The position numbers and the translations under genes were made by a program. Positions 36,038-50,500 of a stretch of 64,000 nucleotides of DNA are shown here, piece by piece. Below the pieces are notes generated by a model, which worked only from the letters and a program-made list of their open reading frames with translations, was not told where the DNA came from and did not search any database. Within the stretch, counting starts at the first letter, position 1. Each line of letters begins with the position of its first letter. Origin of the DNA: Sphagnum compactum (lineage: Eukaryota > Bryophyta > Sphagnopsida > Sphagnales); the NCBI GenBank assembly GCA_965153455.1, contig OZ234498.1, positions 12,524,001 to 12,588,000 of the forward strand, in the 5' to 3' direction.

Positions 36038-39000
36038 TGAGATTCATATTCTACATTTGAACAATGACTATGTCTAGATAAATATTAAATGAATTTTAAG
36101 ACCGAGATTTAAACTAAGTTTAAGTTTTATATCCCTTAGATGTTTGAATAACCATTTTTTGGGCCTTCCTGTCTTGCAAGCTTAAATTTAAAAAATTCAT
36201 CATGCACTTTGGGATAACTAAAATATCTACCTTTCTTCTTTATTTGAAATAAAACAAATGACTTATTTTCACCCATTAAACTAGTTTGAAATTCATAAAG
36301 GAAAGGCACTCCCTTTGGTTTGAGGGATATAGTCTCCTTACTTTTGAGTATTGGATATTTTTCATTTCAAAGCTTGCATAGGGCAATATTGGGTCTTCTT
36401 TTGTTAATTTGTGTTTCCCTACTTGTTGATGGTTTAAAACATTTTATTTTATTCTGTTGTCAGGTACATTTCCCTTTGTATTTTTAACTTTTAGTAAGTA
36501 AGCAAGTTTCATTTGGAAACATTTTTTTAAAATCGTATACACCAAAGAGAAGAAAAAGGAAAGGAAGGATGGTGATGAAGTTAACAAAAGTTCATCAATC
36601 ACAATCAAATATTTGTTTTTTTTTTTTAAAAAACCTAACAAATAAGAATTCACGAAAATATACTTGAGTACAAACCTACAACCCAATTAAAAAGCCTTCA
36701 AGTTTGCATGCAAAACATTACACTTTTTCATTCTGTTTAAGCAATGGTCAATGAACGATTTGCTAGAAATAAACAAGCCAAAATCCAATTCCTAATTGAT
36801 TGGTTTTTTTGGTTAATATACATGTACAAGTATAGAGTTTACAAGGTAGTTCATATTGGGTTTAAGCAACATATTTAGACAACTTTGCTTTCAACTTTCA
36901 AAGTATTTTTGGATAGGTATTGCTTTTTCATATCCCCCATGGACCTATGTGTCATCAAATTTAGAACCCATTATCTATTTAACTTGGGCTCAATGCTACT
37001 TCGCTCTACCTATGATGTCAATTTTTAGAAGGTAGAGTAGAAGTAAGCTTTGAAGTATGATGTAAAGATTGAAACTATAATTTTTGGCTTATAAAGCTTA
37101 TTAATGTGTACACAATATTTGTAAACAATTTCTTGAACTAATATTGGGTTTGAATTTTATATATCAAATGTGTTTATAAAATTTGAATTGGTGTAAAATG
37201 TTTCAAAAAGTTTTATTGAATTATTCACTTATGAACACAAATTCTTTGAATATTTAACAAATCAACTAGCAAATGCATTATCAACACAAAGGATAGTATA
37301 ATACCAATACCAACTGAAATATCACAATAGATCAAAACATAGATACAACCCAAAAAAAAAAAACATTAAATGAGATATAATATCATAATGAACATGAATT
37401 CCAATATTGAATTAGTGCAATTGTCAAGTTTGTAATCATATTGTTGTAATGTTACATCACCTACATTAAAAGGTGCATGTGAAATATTAACATTATAATA
37501 TGAAAAAAAGTATATATAATATATTAATTTCAATATAATACAATAAATCAAGGTTGTCAACATCCCTATATGGCAAGATATCCCAAGACAAGATGTTTGA
37601 TTGACCTCCAAGTTGTCCCCAATAAATGATAAATTAGTCATTCATTTTTCTAGTACCAAAATTAAGTTATACAATCCAAGCTGTCTAAATGCTTGAAATA
37701 TACTAATAGGATACTAAACCTTAAGCATTGTTTTAAAATATTGTAAAAGTACCCATAAAACATTCTTTCAAAAGGTTTCAAACTTTCAAATGTATTTCAA
37801 TTTCAATTTGTATATCAAAATGTCATCTTTACCAATGTTGGTTGGTTCAAGGTACTAGGTTCATTTTTAATTATTTTCAAATACCAAGATATTATATAGG
37901 TCTAGAAAATTGGTGAAGTCTTAATCAAAATTGGACTAGATGCAATCACCTTTGTATTGGAGTTACAACTAGATTGAAATTGTGTTGTTGTCATGGATGA
38001 TATCCCATAACCTACCCCAATGTAGGTCATTAGACAAATACTAAAAAAATTATAGTTAATAATCTAAAATATATTTTCATATTAACTTCTTGTATGAATG
38101 AAGTTTTTCAATGAACATCCATGGACATTGAAATCCATCCATGTCACAATGTTCACTATGTTGTTCATTAAAGCAAAAAGATCATTATCCTAATATTTTT
38201 TTGATAATTAAAAAAAGGTGATAAAATATTTAATTCCCAAACCATAAACATTTGGTAGTGGCTTTTTGCACATCTTGTCCACTAACAATGTCACTACATA
38301 TGTGTATCCATTCACACATAACAAGTTTTTTTCTTATCACTATGACACAATTTGCATCCATTGAAATATATGTGTGTTCCAATGCAACAACTTGCAACCT
38401 AACATTTTTATATATGTATAAAAGAATATTGTACAAACAATGAGTCAGACTAATATCATTTTGTACAAATTTATTTCTGACTTTTAGGTTTTAGAAGTAC
38501 ATAATTGAGAATTATTTTAAGTGGCACACATGAAAAATGCCATGGAAAGTAAGGTTTTCCTTGCCTTTGACATCAACATAAATCATTGATTATACCATTC
38601 CCATGCTTGTGTCAATTATCAACAACAATAAAAAATTTATATTACATGATAAACATGACACCATGACTATGACAACATGTGATAACATCCTCAATTTAAT
38701 CAATTTCCCTATGTAGTTGTGGTCTTTGCTAACTAATACATGAAGGTTTAATTAATGATATAAATTAAATGGAATTCAAAAATAAAGACACTTTCCAATT
38801 AAAACATGCAACATGTAGGTGTATGTTTGTAATTAAAGATATTACATTGAGATTCTTGAAATAAATATTTTAAATTGTATTAATTTCACATGTGAAAATA
38901 ATTTAAATAATTTTTAAAACTCAACTATAGATTGTACCAAAAAAAATTAACATATTGTCAATGCAAAATTTTGAACGATCACAAAATAACAAGATGTCAT

Positions 39001-39620
39001 GCACTCCTATGTCAATGCAACTAAATTAACACACCTAACAAAGATGGAGGTCTATATAGGTCTGTGCAAATTGAATAAGACTTATAAGTTCTTGTGAAAA
39101 AATGTTAAATTGCCACAAAGATATGACAATCAATGAAAAATTTCACAATTATTTTGAATCATTTATTATTAAGAATTTATATGTCATTTTAATGTCTAAA
39201 TAATTCCATTGAAAGATAAATAGAAAAAAATCATAAGGATTTCTTTAAGTAATTAAAATCGATAAATTATATGTGATTATATAACCAATATAATAGTATC
39301 AAAGATTTAATGATGTTTTGAATGCACATTGAAGTGAATCACTTTTTAATGATTGTGTATTAATTCCAAAAAAATTGTGTAGAAATATTAAGTTTGATTT
39401 TGTTCAAAATATCATTTTTTGAAAGCATAATTTGACACCTCAATATAAATAATCTTAAATTATAATTATTTTCTGAATACATCTTTGAATATAGTTCAAG
39501 ATCATGCATTCATTTATTTTGTTTGAATAAAATTTCATAAAGAAAGGCATTTCAAAGTTTCAATTTCTACCAAGTTTTTCATTAAACATGCTAAATTCAA
39601 TTTTTGTCCACTTATGCTCA
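36038..39620. other. gene-poor AT-rich desert
   Basis: Nothing gene-like is supportable. Composition is strongly AT-rich throughout, with poly-A and poly-T tracts and short chance open frames. Confidence 0.5.
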
Positions 39621-39621
39621 A

Positions 39622-39730
39622 AAAAGCTTTTGTGACTTGATGGTTAAGGTGTTGGCACCTTTAGCTAAAGTTATAGGTCCAAACTTGGGCAAATACATAT
39701 GTACACAAACATGTATGTGTATGTGTACCA
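39622..39730 (+). mobile_element. tRNA-derived SINE-like fragment
   Basis: The sequence tgatggttaaggtgttggc resembles a Pol III A box, and about 35 bases later taggtccaaacttgggc resembles a degenerate B box (GGTTCGAATCC type). Between them is a small inverted repeat (tagctaaag). The following tacatatgtac region is AT-rich. Spacing and order fit a tRNA-derived SINE head; a decayed tRNA gene is the alternative. Confidence 0.35.
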
Positions 39731-41264
39731 TAAATATATGCATATGTATTGTTTTAAATATGTATGAATGGCATGTAGTTACAACATGGACAACCTTTGG
39801 TTATGATTGTTAAATGCCACATGTTAAATTTTTGAAATAAATAAATAAATATTTGGACTATATTTCTTGGGAAAACAAATATCTTGGGGACCTCAAAAAC
39901 CAAATTATAAATATAATTTTGAAAATTTTCAATGCACCATACCATTGTTTAAAATGAAAAGACATTGTTCAACTAATATTTTTACACTAAATCCAAGTAG
40001 GTCAAAAAAATAGGTCATGGAAATGTTTGTTTTCATTGTTATTTTACTAAATTTGGGTAGTGAAAAAGAACAAGATTGATTGTTGTGAAACTTGGTGTGC
40101 CCATAAAAGAGTTGGTTCATGTTAGAATTGTCCCAATTGGAATTGCAGGTGTTGTTGGATTGCGTTTTTGTCAATTGGGTTTCATTTGTTCTATGTGTTT
40201 GTGTGTTGTGGTTACACCTTCTTTCTTGTCTATCTATCACCATGCATCAAATTTATTTGTTCCCCATCCTTAACACAAAAAAATGTTGTGACCTACTTCT
40301 TCAAAATGGGCATTAGTCTAGAATTTTTAAAATAGTAATTATTGAAGCCCACCACATATATCATGTGGCCTCTATATTCCCTTGCCCATAAATTATTCGA
40401 CATTTCTAAGTACTTGTAGCTTTTGTCAAGTTCTTCAAATAACACATGTTGAAATGTATTTTGAATGTCATGGGAGAAGGGGAAAAAAGTGTTAGGTTCT
40501 TGAACATTGTTGTCACCTCCAATTTTTCCTCTCCCATGAACTCAAAAATCATGAAGTTCTCACTTTTTATGATCAATTTGCTTGTGTGAAACCTCACATT
40601 GAAAACAATGCAAAGGGGTCTAGGTTGATCTCTCTAAGACATTGGTGATATGTAGTTTACACATATCAAAGGCCTTCTCAAATTCAATATCAATATAGTG
40701 TGGTTGTGAAGAGGTAAACAGCAAGAAGGAGAACATCCATGAAATTTGTGACTGACATTTGTGGATTATTTTGAAAGGGAGTAGGGATGAGGTAACATAG
40801 CATTTAGGCACTCTAAAGATTTGGAGTTGCATGAAGAGTCGATGGTGTGCCTTCTACCAATTTGTGTGATCACGAAGCTCATATTTGCTACTAATGTCAA
40901 AGGAGTTTTCCATGCAAAATGTAGTCAAACCAAAGAGCAAACACACCATTACATTTCAAAATGTTATCATCAATTATAGGTAATGTGCGAACATACATAA
41001 CAAGATCTTTTAATCTATAGGTTTTTGAGGGACAACCATTTGTTGACAAATGAATATGCCCATTGTCAATGTCCATTCCTTTCATCAAAGCCACCTCACA
41101 TTTTTGATCTTTTGTAAGAAAGATATTCCCCAAGGATGTAGAATAGTTAATTATTATGTAAATATTTTGCCATGTCTTCAAAGCAAGAAATGTATTCATA
41201 TTTCAAATTTTTATCTTCACAATATCTAAAATATATATATTTTTCGATTCACAACCTCCATGCA
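39731..41264. other. intergenic, AT-rich
   Basis: No gene is seen. Confidence 0.5.
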
Positions 41265-41445
41265 ACCAGGGAGGGCCAGATGTTTTGGGACAGCACCCAG
41301 GACATGGCAGTTTGGAAAGGCCTAATCAACACAATGTGGGCCACTAAAGCCAGCCGAGGCAAGCCTCGGTTGGCGGGTGCTGCAAGGTGTGAGTTGCTCC
41401 CTGATGGGCACCCAACTGTAATTGATTGATTGATTGATTGAACCT
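41265..41445 (+). mobile_element. probable LINE 3' end with (ATTG)n tail
   Basis: A GC-richer block in AT-rich surroundings. It reads as an open frame (GQMFWDSTQDMAVWKG ... DGHPTVID) ending in TGA and running straight into a repeated ATTG tail at 41420-41441. A short coding tail followed by a simple-sequence tract is typical of RTE-like non-LTR elements truncated at the 5' side. The protein piece itself could not be assigned to a named domain. Confidence 0.4.
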
Positions 41446-42182
41446 TTTTTTGGTCACAAAGTGGCAAAATTTCACCCAAAAACAAAAGAAAAAAATTTCT
41501 CCATGCATACAATTTACTTGGAAACAATTGCAAATATTTATCAAAATGGTTTATGTTTAATGGTGTATTTTGACAAGCTTTTTTTGTGACAACATAGTTT
41601 TCATTTTGCATTATAATGTGATGGGCAATTTTAACAAATGCATTTCACATGACAAATTGACAAAATATTGACCTTTCACCAAAAAATGCAAACACCAAAG
41701 TGCATTAACTCTTTTTTTGGGGCATTTTTTGTATTTGTCAACATCAATATGAATTTGATACATGCAAAGGACTTTTGTGGAAAAAATGGCCCTCATTCAC
41801 TATATTTCCAAAAAACACATCAAATCAAATAACTAGATTTTTACAAGGTGTGCTCATGGAGGAAAAACATGTAACAATGGTGGCTTGGACACTCAATATG
41901 CAAGAATGTGGACTTTTTATAATCTTGTAGTAGCTCAAGATGAAGGTGGTGAGACTTATTTAGAGTTGACCAACCCCTTTCAAAGATGGAGTTCTTGGGA
42001 ATCCCTAATGGTATTGGTTCAAGCATCGACACCCAGAGCTAAATGTTTGATTTGCTAAAGGATTTTAGGTCTATTGGGCACAAGGTTTCACAAGGTAGTC
42101 TTGTGATTTTTTCTACTAGAAGCTATAAACATTATCCACTCAACACAAGTATATTGAAGATCATATATGGAATTCAAATGAG
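41446..42182. other. AT-rich flank, possibly part of the transposase relic
   Basis: No intact gene. The right part (from about 42040) may belong to the decayed transposase that follows, but no frame could be confirmed. Confidence 0.35.
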
Positions 42183-42895
42183 ATGAGGATTCAAGCAAGA
42201 CATCAATTAGTGGCTAGAGTTTTGGTAAAAACAGGTTCACATCAAGTTTATAATACCATTTCCAAATCCATGGAATGGTTGGCTATGAATCGTGTTGTAA
42301 ATGCAACAAAAGGTTCCTTGCCAAGGTTTTACATATTCATGGGTGAGAGAATCAAAGACGAGTGCATCAAACATTGCAAAGCAAGAACATGCGTGGGGAT
42401 GCAAAGGGAAGCATGGATGACTATTTTTTATTCAAAGAATTTTTATCAAGAGGTCAATTCCGAGTGGCATCACAAATTGCAATTGACAACTTTTAATTCT
42501 AGATGGACATGGGTCACATGTTACACTAAAACAATCAAACAAGCACAAGAAGTTGGATTGGACATGGTTACATTACCATCTCACATTTCTCATGCCTTAT
42601 AACATTGGATGAAAATTGTTTCAAACCTTTCAAAAAAGAAAGGGACAATGCAATGGTTAGAAGCAATCACTATAAACCAAACAAATGAACATTTGTAACT
42701 TGGATAGACAAGTCCTTGGACCAATCTTTGTCTAGGAAAAACATCAATAATGGGTTTAGGGGTATAAGGATTTGGTCATGGATGACAATATCAAACCAAT
42801 TGGAGTGTATACAACTACAAACATTTCAAATGAAGACAATGAGAGTTTTGATGGAATAGCGAATGATATTCAATGGGGTGAAGATGGATCTACCA
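42183..42895 (+). mobile_element. decayed DDE transposase, pogo/CENP-B type
   Basis: The open frame at 42183-42602 contains a recognisable DDE_1 (CENP-B/pogo) domain: GSHQVYNTISKS, FYIFMGERIKDECIKHCK, EAWMTIFYSKNF, then QAQEVGLDMVTLPSHISHAL, which corresponds to the family signature PSHTSHALQPLD. The second catalytic aspartate segment, normally LDGHGSH, reads FNSRWTW, so the enzyme is dead. After the stop, shifted frames still show the family's C-terminal part, including a PIGVYTTTNISNEDNESFDG segment near 42795-42855. No terminal inverted repeats were identified. Confidence 0.7.
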
Positions 42896-45800
42896 CATAA
42901 TTGCTAAACATAACAACAATAATTGAAGATGTTGGAATGGAGGCTAAGTTAATGTCCAAGAAAAAGAGGACCAAAAATGCTATGTGGAAATGCTTAATAA
43001 TCTTATTCTTACATAGGAAATAAGTCCAATATAAGCTATTTATGATCTTGGAGTTATTGTATATGGACCTACAAGTGAAATGCAGTGCTACCTAGAATCC
43101 TACAACCACAATTCAAGAGGCTTTGTTTCTTGCAAATCTATTGTCCCTGCTTCATTTACTTGCAAGGAAAACAAAAGGTAAACAACCATTAATAGATTAT
43201 AGCAAATTACTTATAGTAACCTCCTATGAATGTGCAAAGATTTTACACCAAAAGGCTATGGACAAATAAACATATAAAAAACAAAAAAACAAAAGAGGAA
43301 GGAAAAGGGGGGATAAAAGGGCTAAGCAACGAAGGCAACCAGTAAGTAGGACAACAAAGACAAGGCAAATGCATTGTAATTTTTGAGGTGGGGACCTTTT
43401 CTAAACAATCGAACTTTTATGAGAAGTTTTGTTATAGAGAATGGGGGTGGAGAAGGGCATGGGTGAAAAAGGATATGTAAACCATGAAGGTGACAACAAC
43501 GCCCATGAATGATGATAACAATTGATCCGAAAAGGAGAGGGGGGGGCAAATTTTGTCGATATTTGAAGCGGTGAGCTTTAACAATGAACCATGACCTACT
43601 AGAAAAAGAAAAAAATAGATGGGGGGGTTTTTAGAATTAAGTGACCAAGGCGATGCCTTAGGGGGACTAGAGTTGAAGGATGAAGGTGCACAAAGAAACA
43701 AAGAGAGGGGGGCGTCTGGAGTTGAACAACGAAGGCACACAAAGAGACAAAAAGAAGGTGGAGGTTTGGAGTTGAACGAAGAAGGCAACATATAAAGAAA
43801 AAGAAAGAAAGGGTTTGGAGTTGAACAATGAAGGTGACTTGCACACATAGAGAAAAAATAATTCTTTTTGTTTTTTTTAATTGAACACTTTGTTTATTTT
43901 GAATCATATTGAGAAGTAAATTTAAAAAAAAAATCATCTGCCCACAACATGGGGACCATTTTTGTCCTATTAGAAAAAACAAACATATAAATAGATGAGC
44001 CAAAATCAATAATATTTTTTCCAAGCGAAAAAATCAAATTAAAAAATAAATTATATCTAGCATTAGCCCCATTATGGAGTATATATATATATATAAACAA
44101 CAAATGTCTAATCTACAAATTTTTAATCTAATTTACTCATGGAATTTCCAAACACAAATTATCCAAAAATATTTTGGATGCATCTTTTCTTGTTATAAAT
44201 GGTAGCATTATGATCTTTAAGCTTGAATGACTTGAAAATGGCAAGAGCCCATCATATTAGAACCCCAAAACACAAAGTTAGAAGTGGCATAAGGAATCCC
44301 ATACTTCAATAGCCTTGCTAATTTGCTATCAATGTCTTACCACAAGCAAAAAAAAAAGACCTTATTACCCAATGATAATGTTTTCTACACATCAATAAAC
44401 CATTGTGTTTTTTTCATTTTGTTGTGTGTAGGTCCCATGACACACAAAATACCTTGCTTAGCATTATAGCCACATGTTGTGGTGTCACTAGAAAATTTAG
44501 ATTGAGGGAAACATTGGTTCACCCATGACTATAGATTTTCCCACCATTTTAGCACCAATCCCAACTATTGGTTTGTAATGAACATTTTTGCAATAACACA
44601 TGGATGGATTTCATTTTCAACCAGTTTGAGCAAGGTTTAGATTTGGTCGACTTGTCCAATTTAACCTTTCATTAACAAAATGCAATGTGTTTGATAATAA
44701 GCATAACATGTGTTTCTAGCTAGTGGACCCTTTTTTTTTGGAGGGGGGCATATCGTTGTCGTTACTTTACCAAATTTCGATTTCAATGGCTATGGGTGTG
44801 CCCAAAGATGGGGCACAAGGTTTCTTTAAACCATATTATGAAAAAAATGATGACCCTATCATCCTTCTTATCTAAGCCTTATATGTTCGATTACCAACTT
44901 GGTTACCATAAAATATAGTGGGGGAAGTGTTAAATTTGAACACAAAACCCTTGCTTCTTAAGAAGATTTTAGTATGGCTTGTGTTGTTAACTTAAGTGTG
45001 AACTTATTACATTATTACTTGATTTTCAATTTTTGAGTTTTTATTGAATTTGCAATGATGAAAATTACTCAAAGTTTTACTATCTCTTGCACTTTATGTT
45101 TAAAAATTATGAAATTGTCTTTATAGAATCGTACTCATTGAACAATTTCCAACAAACCAAAAGCATGATGCAATTTTTCTAATTTTCAAAATTTTGATTT
45201 ATTAAATTTTCAATGACAAAAGTGTTCAATATTGGATATAACTCTTGCACCATAGGTTTAAACATTACGAAATCACATTGGCACGCCACACTCTCATCCA
45301 GGGCTTTCTCATGGTACCAAGAGCACAATGAATGAAGGGTGCTGTGCTTTGAGAGATTTCATCCTGACAAACATAACAAACAAACAAACAAATAAATAAC
45401 CCTCCTTAATAAATAAATATACATATAAATATAAATAAATAAATAAATAAATAAATATTACAAGAACCCAAAACCCATTTTGAGTTTTACCTTGGTACAA
45501 GTGTAGGTGCTGGGTCACCCAGGGTGACCAACAGCAAGTCATGTAAACCTCACTAGAATGGAGAGTACATGTTAGATAGGGGAGCTTCCATCAATCAACA
45601 ACAGATGGCAATGTGCAATGTTCAGACATCCCAACTGTTAAGTACTTTGTGTTTTGTCATATTGTCCAAAGAATGAACCATTATATATATATATTTTTTA
45701 AAAATTAAAAAAAAAGAGAGAGAAGTGCCTCAGGTAGGTACCTATTCAAAAAACCCAAAGGAAATAATAATATCAATTATTTTTATTTTTATGAAAGCTG

Positions 45801-45958
45801 ATCATTTGAGAATTGGCTGAATTTTTTACAATAAAATTTTGATACCGTGGACAATTCTCATAAGACTATTTTTGAAAAACAGAAGTGGGCTGATTGTTAC
45901 AATTCTATTAGAAAATTGAAACCAGTTCTCACAAAAAAATAAATAAAAATGAGAACTG
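42896..45958. other. gene-poor AT-rich desert
   Basis: No gene is called. A purine-rich tract lies at 43265-43860, in which minus-strand open frames rich in Ser, Pro and Phe are composition artefacts. An AT microsatellite lies at 44081-44094 and AAAT/AAAC microsatellites at about 45366-45455. Confidence 0.5.
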
Positions 45959-46359
45959 CCCAACACTAGTGTAAAACATGGAACATTTTTTTTTATTATA
46001 TTCCTATCCCATAGCTAATTGACAACAATGGTTATTGTACTTGAACTAAACTCGGTAGGGAAATCAAGTGGTTAGTATATAGGTGAGGCACTTGGTACCT
46101 TTTAGGCCGCATATAATTTTAGTGGAAACATTTTTCCTCACAAAGTGAAAGTCGAAATTTAAAATGCCAAAATGAAGTGTTTTTTGAGATTTTCAATCCC
46201 CAAAATTCGAATTAAAAAAAACAGAAGGAAAAACCCCAAATTTTTTTATACTTGGTTCAAGCAAGTAAGTAGTGGAAGGATGTTTAAAATTTTAATTTTC
46301 ATATATTGTTTATAGCCAAATATGGCTAAATCTCTCCACTGAATAGTACTAGTGTTGGG
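45959..46359. repeat. possible MITE with 12-bp terminal inverted repeats
   Basis: CCCAACACTAGT (45959-45970) and its exact reverse complement ACTAGTGTTGGG (46348-46359) bound a non-coding, AT-rich stretch of about 400 bp. The right end contains the palindrome-like AGCCAAATATGGCT (46314-46327). No clear target-site duplication was seen, so chance pairing is not excluded. Confidence 0.4.
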
Positions 46360-47538
46360 TGAGGACCACAGTGAACCAGCACCCACCAGTGCACCGTCCA
46401 TTGGATGCCCATTATAACTCAGTTGTGGATGAACCTCAACCTGAGTTAATATTGAGTTTCACCTTGGTAACCAATTCTGTAGGAAATAATAGGTCTCATA
46501 TATATAGGTAGATAGGTAGGAAAATAGGTAAGTAGATGGTTTATACATAGGTAAAGGCTGTTTTTACTACCTACCTACTAACAGCCTGCTTGTGGGGTTG
46601 TCAGTAGGTAGGTAGAAAAAAAAGAAGGCAACTGAGCTAACCACCATGGTTAACTAACGAACTGAAACCCAACAGAAAACTGTTTCTTGACCACTTACCA
46701 TTCATCCTGCATGCTGCGCTGGTGGGTGCTGGTTCATTGTGGCCGTGAGTGAGTAACAATTCTTTCAAACACCTCAAAGAACCATCAATTTTCATGAAAG
46801 GATTATTAAAATGAACGATGATTCTTTGGTCTGTTCTTTGACCTTTTCGTAGCAAACTCAGAGAAACACATTTGCACTTAGAGAGGCATCACAAACTTGC
46901 TCTCTCTCTCCTTGTACAACACTTTAACAATGTGTTCAAAATTAAGTGCTAGTGTATAATTGTTCATCAATTATTGATATGACATCATATTGAGATTGTA
47001 ATACAATGATTAATTATTGATATGAAGGCATATTGAGGTTGTAATACAATGACTAATCGCCACAATATGTTACAATGTCATCACAAGATCACATCAATGA
47101 TCGAATAAAATTTTTCATTAATATTTAAAACTTCGAACATATTGTTAAAACATTGTAAAAACACAAATACATGGAGGGGGCAAGTTTGTAATGTCAGGCA
47201 GGGGATGTCCTTGGATGTCCTTGGATGAAATGAAGGGGGGAGAAGGCGCTGCTGTTGCTTGTTAGTGCCTTCAGTCCTCAGTTCATGTGGATGGGAGGCA
47301 CTGACAGCAGTGCCTTCCCCTATACAAGATTCACACATGAGGCAAAAGGGCAAAATGTGGGTGCCTATGAGCCCCATAATATGTTATATCCATCACAGAC
47401 TTTTAGGAATGATGTGGTGAGAAGACACTGATTGATTTTGCAGGCAGGCAGGGTACCCATTAGGCTCATACAACAGCGTCTGATCTGAACATTTATAACT
47501 CACTTTATAAGTGCCACTGATGAGAGTGTTACACAGAC

Positions 47539-47569
<31 letters not shown>

Positions 47570-50500
47570 ATCCAACCCCAGGGGTCAGAGGTACTCTATG
47601 CTTTGATTCCCTTGGTTTTCACAGGCATCCAAGAAGGACTGACTCCCCAAATAACTGGATTCTAAAACCCTAAAGTATCCAAGAAGGAGGAAAGCACAGC
47701 AAATTATAAATTTCTCCCCCAATGAATCCATTTCTGCTTGTGGTTTATTAGGCGTTTTAGGGTTTATTGGCAGACAGAAGAATGTGCTTCCCACTGCACC
47801 TATGTCCCCTCACTCCAGAGTGAAGTGACACACAAACATCTCATCAAGTTTGTCACAAGTTTGTCATGAAATTATATCTATGAAAAAAAAATCAGCTAAG
47901 CTACCCAATTTTGTCATGGGGGGAGTTCTAGTCATCTCCAGCTAACTACCATGTTCTCTAGGGATTAAAACTACTTGCTCCTCCTCCTCACTCACTACAA
48001 CCTGAGCAAGTGAGGAGTTTGCCTGATGAGGTGTGATCTGATCTGATCTGATCTGACACCCCCATCCATGCAAATGGGTTGGTGGTGGCTAACAAGCTCA
48101 TCTCTTCAAACTTGTTGCAGACATATCTAGTCTTGTTGTCTGTTACCTCATTATGTTCACAACTGGCTCCTGCTCTGCAAGATGTTGCATCTTTAGTGCA
48201 TCTTTTGTCACTACTCAATCATAATATGGATGCTATGCTTTCCCCCACCCCCCCCCCTCAGGTCAGTTTTGTCATTAAATGATCCTCAAAATAGTGAAAC
48301 AAGTTTTTTGGGGGGTTAAAAAACTATGAAGTTGCCATGTTGAAAATCATCAGAATTATCATAGTTTACACTCTGAATAATTAATTTCCCTACTTACTAC
48401 TCATATGACAACATCATAAGTAGATCATTGAAAAAAATAATGATTTAGATTTTTTAAAAAAATAATTATTAATTTTCTGAAAAAATAATTATTAATCTTT
48501 TAAAATATATTTATAATTTTTTTGGTCAATGTTGTATGTGGTAATGTGAATCTGTGACTGAGAACCTCAGTTGAAATGTGAATTTATTCTTGTTCAAATT
48601 GCAAAGTGTTAATAACATTTTTCATGTCAAAGTTTGCACTTAAATTGTCCCATGCATCTTTGCAATCTTTGCACATACTACATGGAAAAATAAATAAATC
48701 AATCAATCTAATGTTAAAAAATATCACTCCTTGAACCATTTAAATAAAATTTAAAAAAAAAACTCAAACAATCATCATGTTCAAACAACCTTTTTATGTA
48801 TATTCAAAAAAAATCTCACCACTTTAAAAATAAGTGCAAGAAAATTTCTAACCTAATCTTTCCATCAAAAGATTTCATGCATTACAAACTCCATCCTCAA
48901 ATTATAGTTCATGTGCGAAAATTGTGACCATCAAGTTTTTCAATTTGGATATCAAAAAATGATGTGTTCCACTCACCCAAGTACACACTCAAATGGTCAA
49001 TCATTCATACAAATGATCTTGTTTCTTTCAAGCATTCATGAAAATGAGACTTTCAAGCAAAAGTCTGATCCATATTTCCTTTCACAAGTGACGACGAAGG
49101 TAGGTTTTATACAACCGTTGCAAATAAAGTCAAATGTTAGGGATACAAACATAATAACTTGGCAGAAATTTATTTATATATAATATATATAATATAATTT
49201 ATTTTTATTTTTTTGGGGTGTTTGATTATTGAGCTTTTAATCAAGAAAAAAAATTGCCAGATTCTACATCATGTTCCAATATTTAACCAAGAATATAGAT
49301 TGATGCCTTAAATGTCTTTGCTTTTGCAAAAAAAAAAATCATAGCCAAATTTGGCTAAATTGTCTTATCGATGATCACCTCTAAGGTTACATCACAAAAA
49401 AACACCAAATTTTCTTGAATGTTATATTTGAAAATATATTTTCTATAGTAGAAGCTGATGCAATACCAAATCACAAAACCCACTACTATTTAAAATCAGA
49501 TCTTAAATTATTATTTTAATGAGTTCATAAATATAATTCTTTTGGGGACCGGAACAAGTGTATAATTTTGTATACCATTAAACCCTAATGTACATGTCAA
49601 GCATTGGCCATGCAATTCGTATGACTTGTATTGTATATGAAGCACTTGTAAAGAAGCTCATAGCAGATTGGTCCAAAATGGAAAATGTCATACGGTAAAC
49701 GTGCACTTCATGCACAAGAATGCTTATTATGTTTCCATGTAGTGGGGCTTAGTAAAAGAGTCAAGGGGGGGGGATCAGCAGAATGATGGTGCTTGCTTGG
49801 GTTGGAAATCATTACTCTAACCAGCATAATAAATTATGGAGGTGATTTCATAATTTATGGAAAAATGGTGCAATATTTGAGTAATATTCATCGTTGAAAA
49901 TATTTTCAACTAAATTATAAAAATGGGTTTTGGAAAGGGGAAAAAAAAATAAAAATTTGAATAACAAGTGCGGGAAATAAACAAGTACAAAGAAATAATG
50001 TTATGAGCTGTAAGGTGCCCTCCAACAACACTAGAAAAATCTTGCCAAGTCTTCGCTATGCATGCGATGGGTATCACATGAGCAAAAACACTATACCATG
50101 TGTTTGCAGTCTGCTACACCAACAACTAACTCCCTTTGCTGACAAACTGGAGAGAATGTGGGTTGTGTGACAAAACCCTGGCTCGAATTAAAAGAGTTAG
50201 CAAATAGCAACCAAAGCATCGAGTCTCCTTTACTGTTATTTTTTAACTCTGAGATTTTTTGTCAAGAAAATTATTTTTCTAGGAATTTTTTGTAATTGTG
50301 TTTACATAATGTAAAAATTCAATTTTTTTTGAAATTTCTGGATATTAAAAAATTGGAAAAAAAAAAAAAACAAAAAACCCTGGTCAGATCCAAGGGCAAA
50401 CAATGCAATGAAACTAAAGTAAGAGGTGAAGAATTAGAGAACAGAGCTAACTGATTTGTGTCACACTTTTCTAGTGAAATTGTTGTTGCATGATGTGCTT

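Noticed and set aside
43432-44024. Minus-strand open frames of 138 and 141 codons
   Set aside because: Their Ser/Pro/Phe content follows from a purine-rich tract, and the two overlap in different frames.
47081-47794. Series of minus-strand open frames
   Set aside because: The block is less AT-rich than its flanks, but no consistent splicing model or family match could be built.
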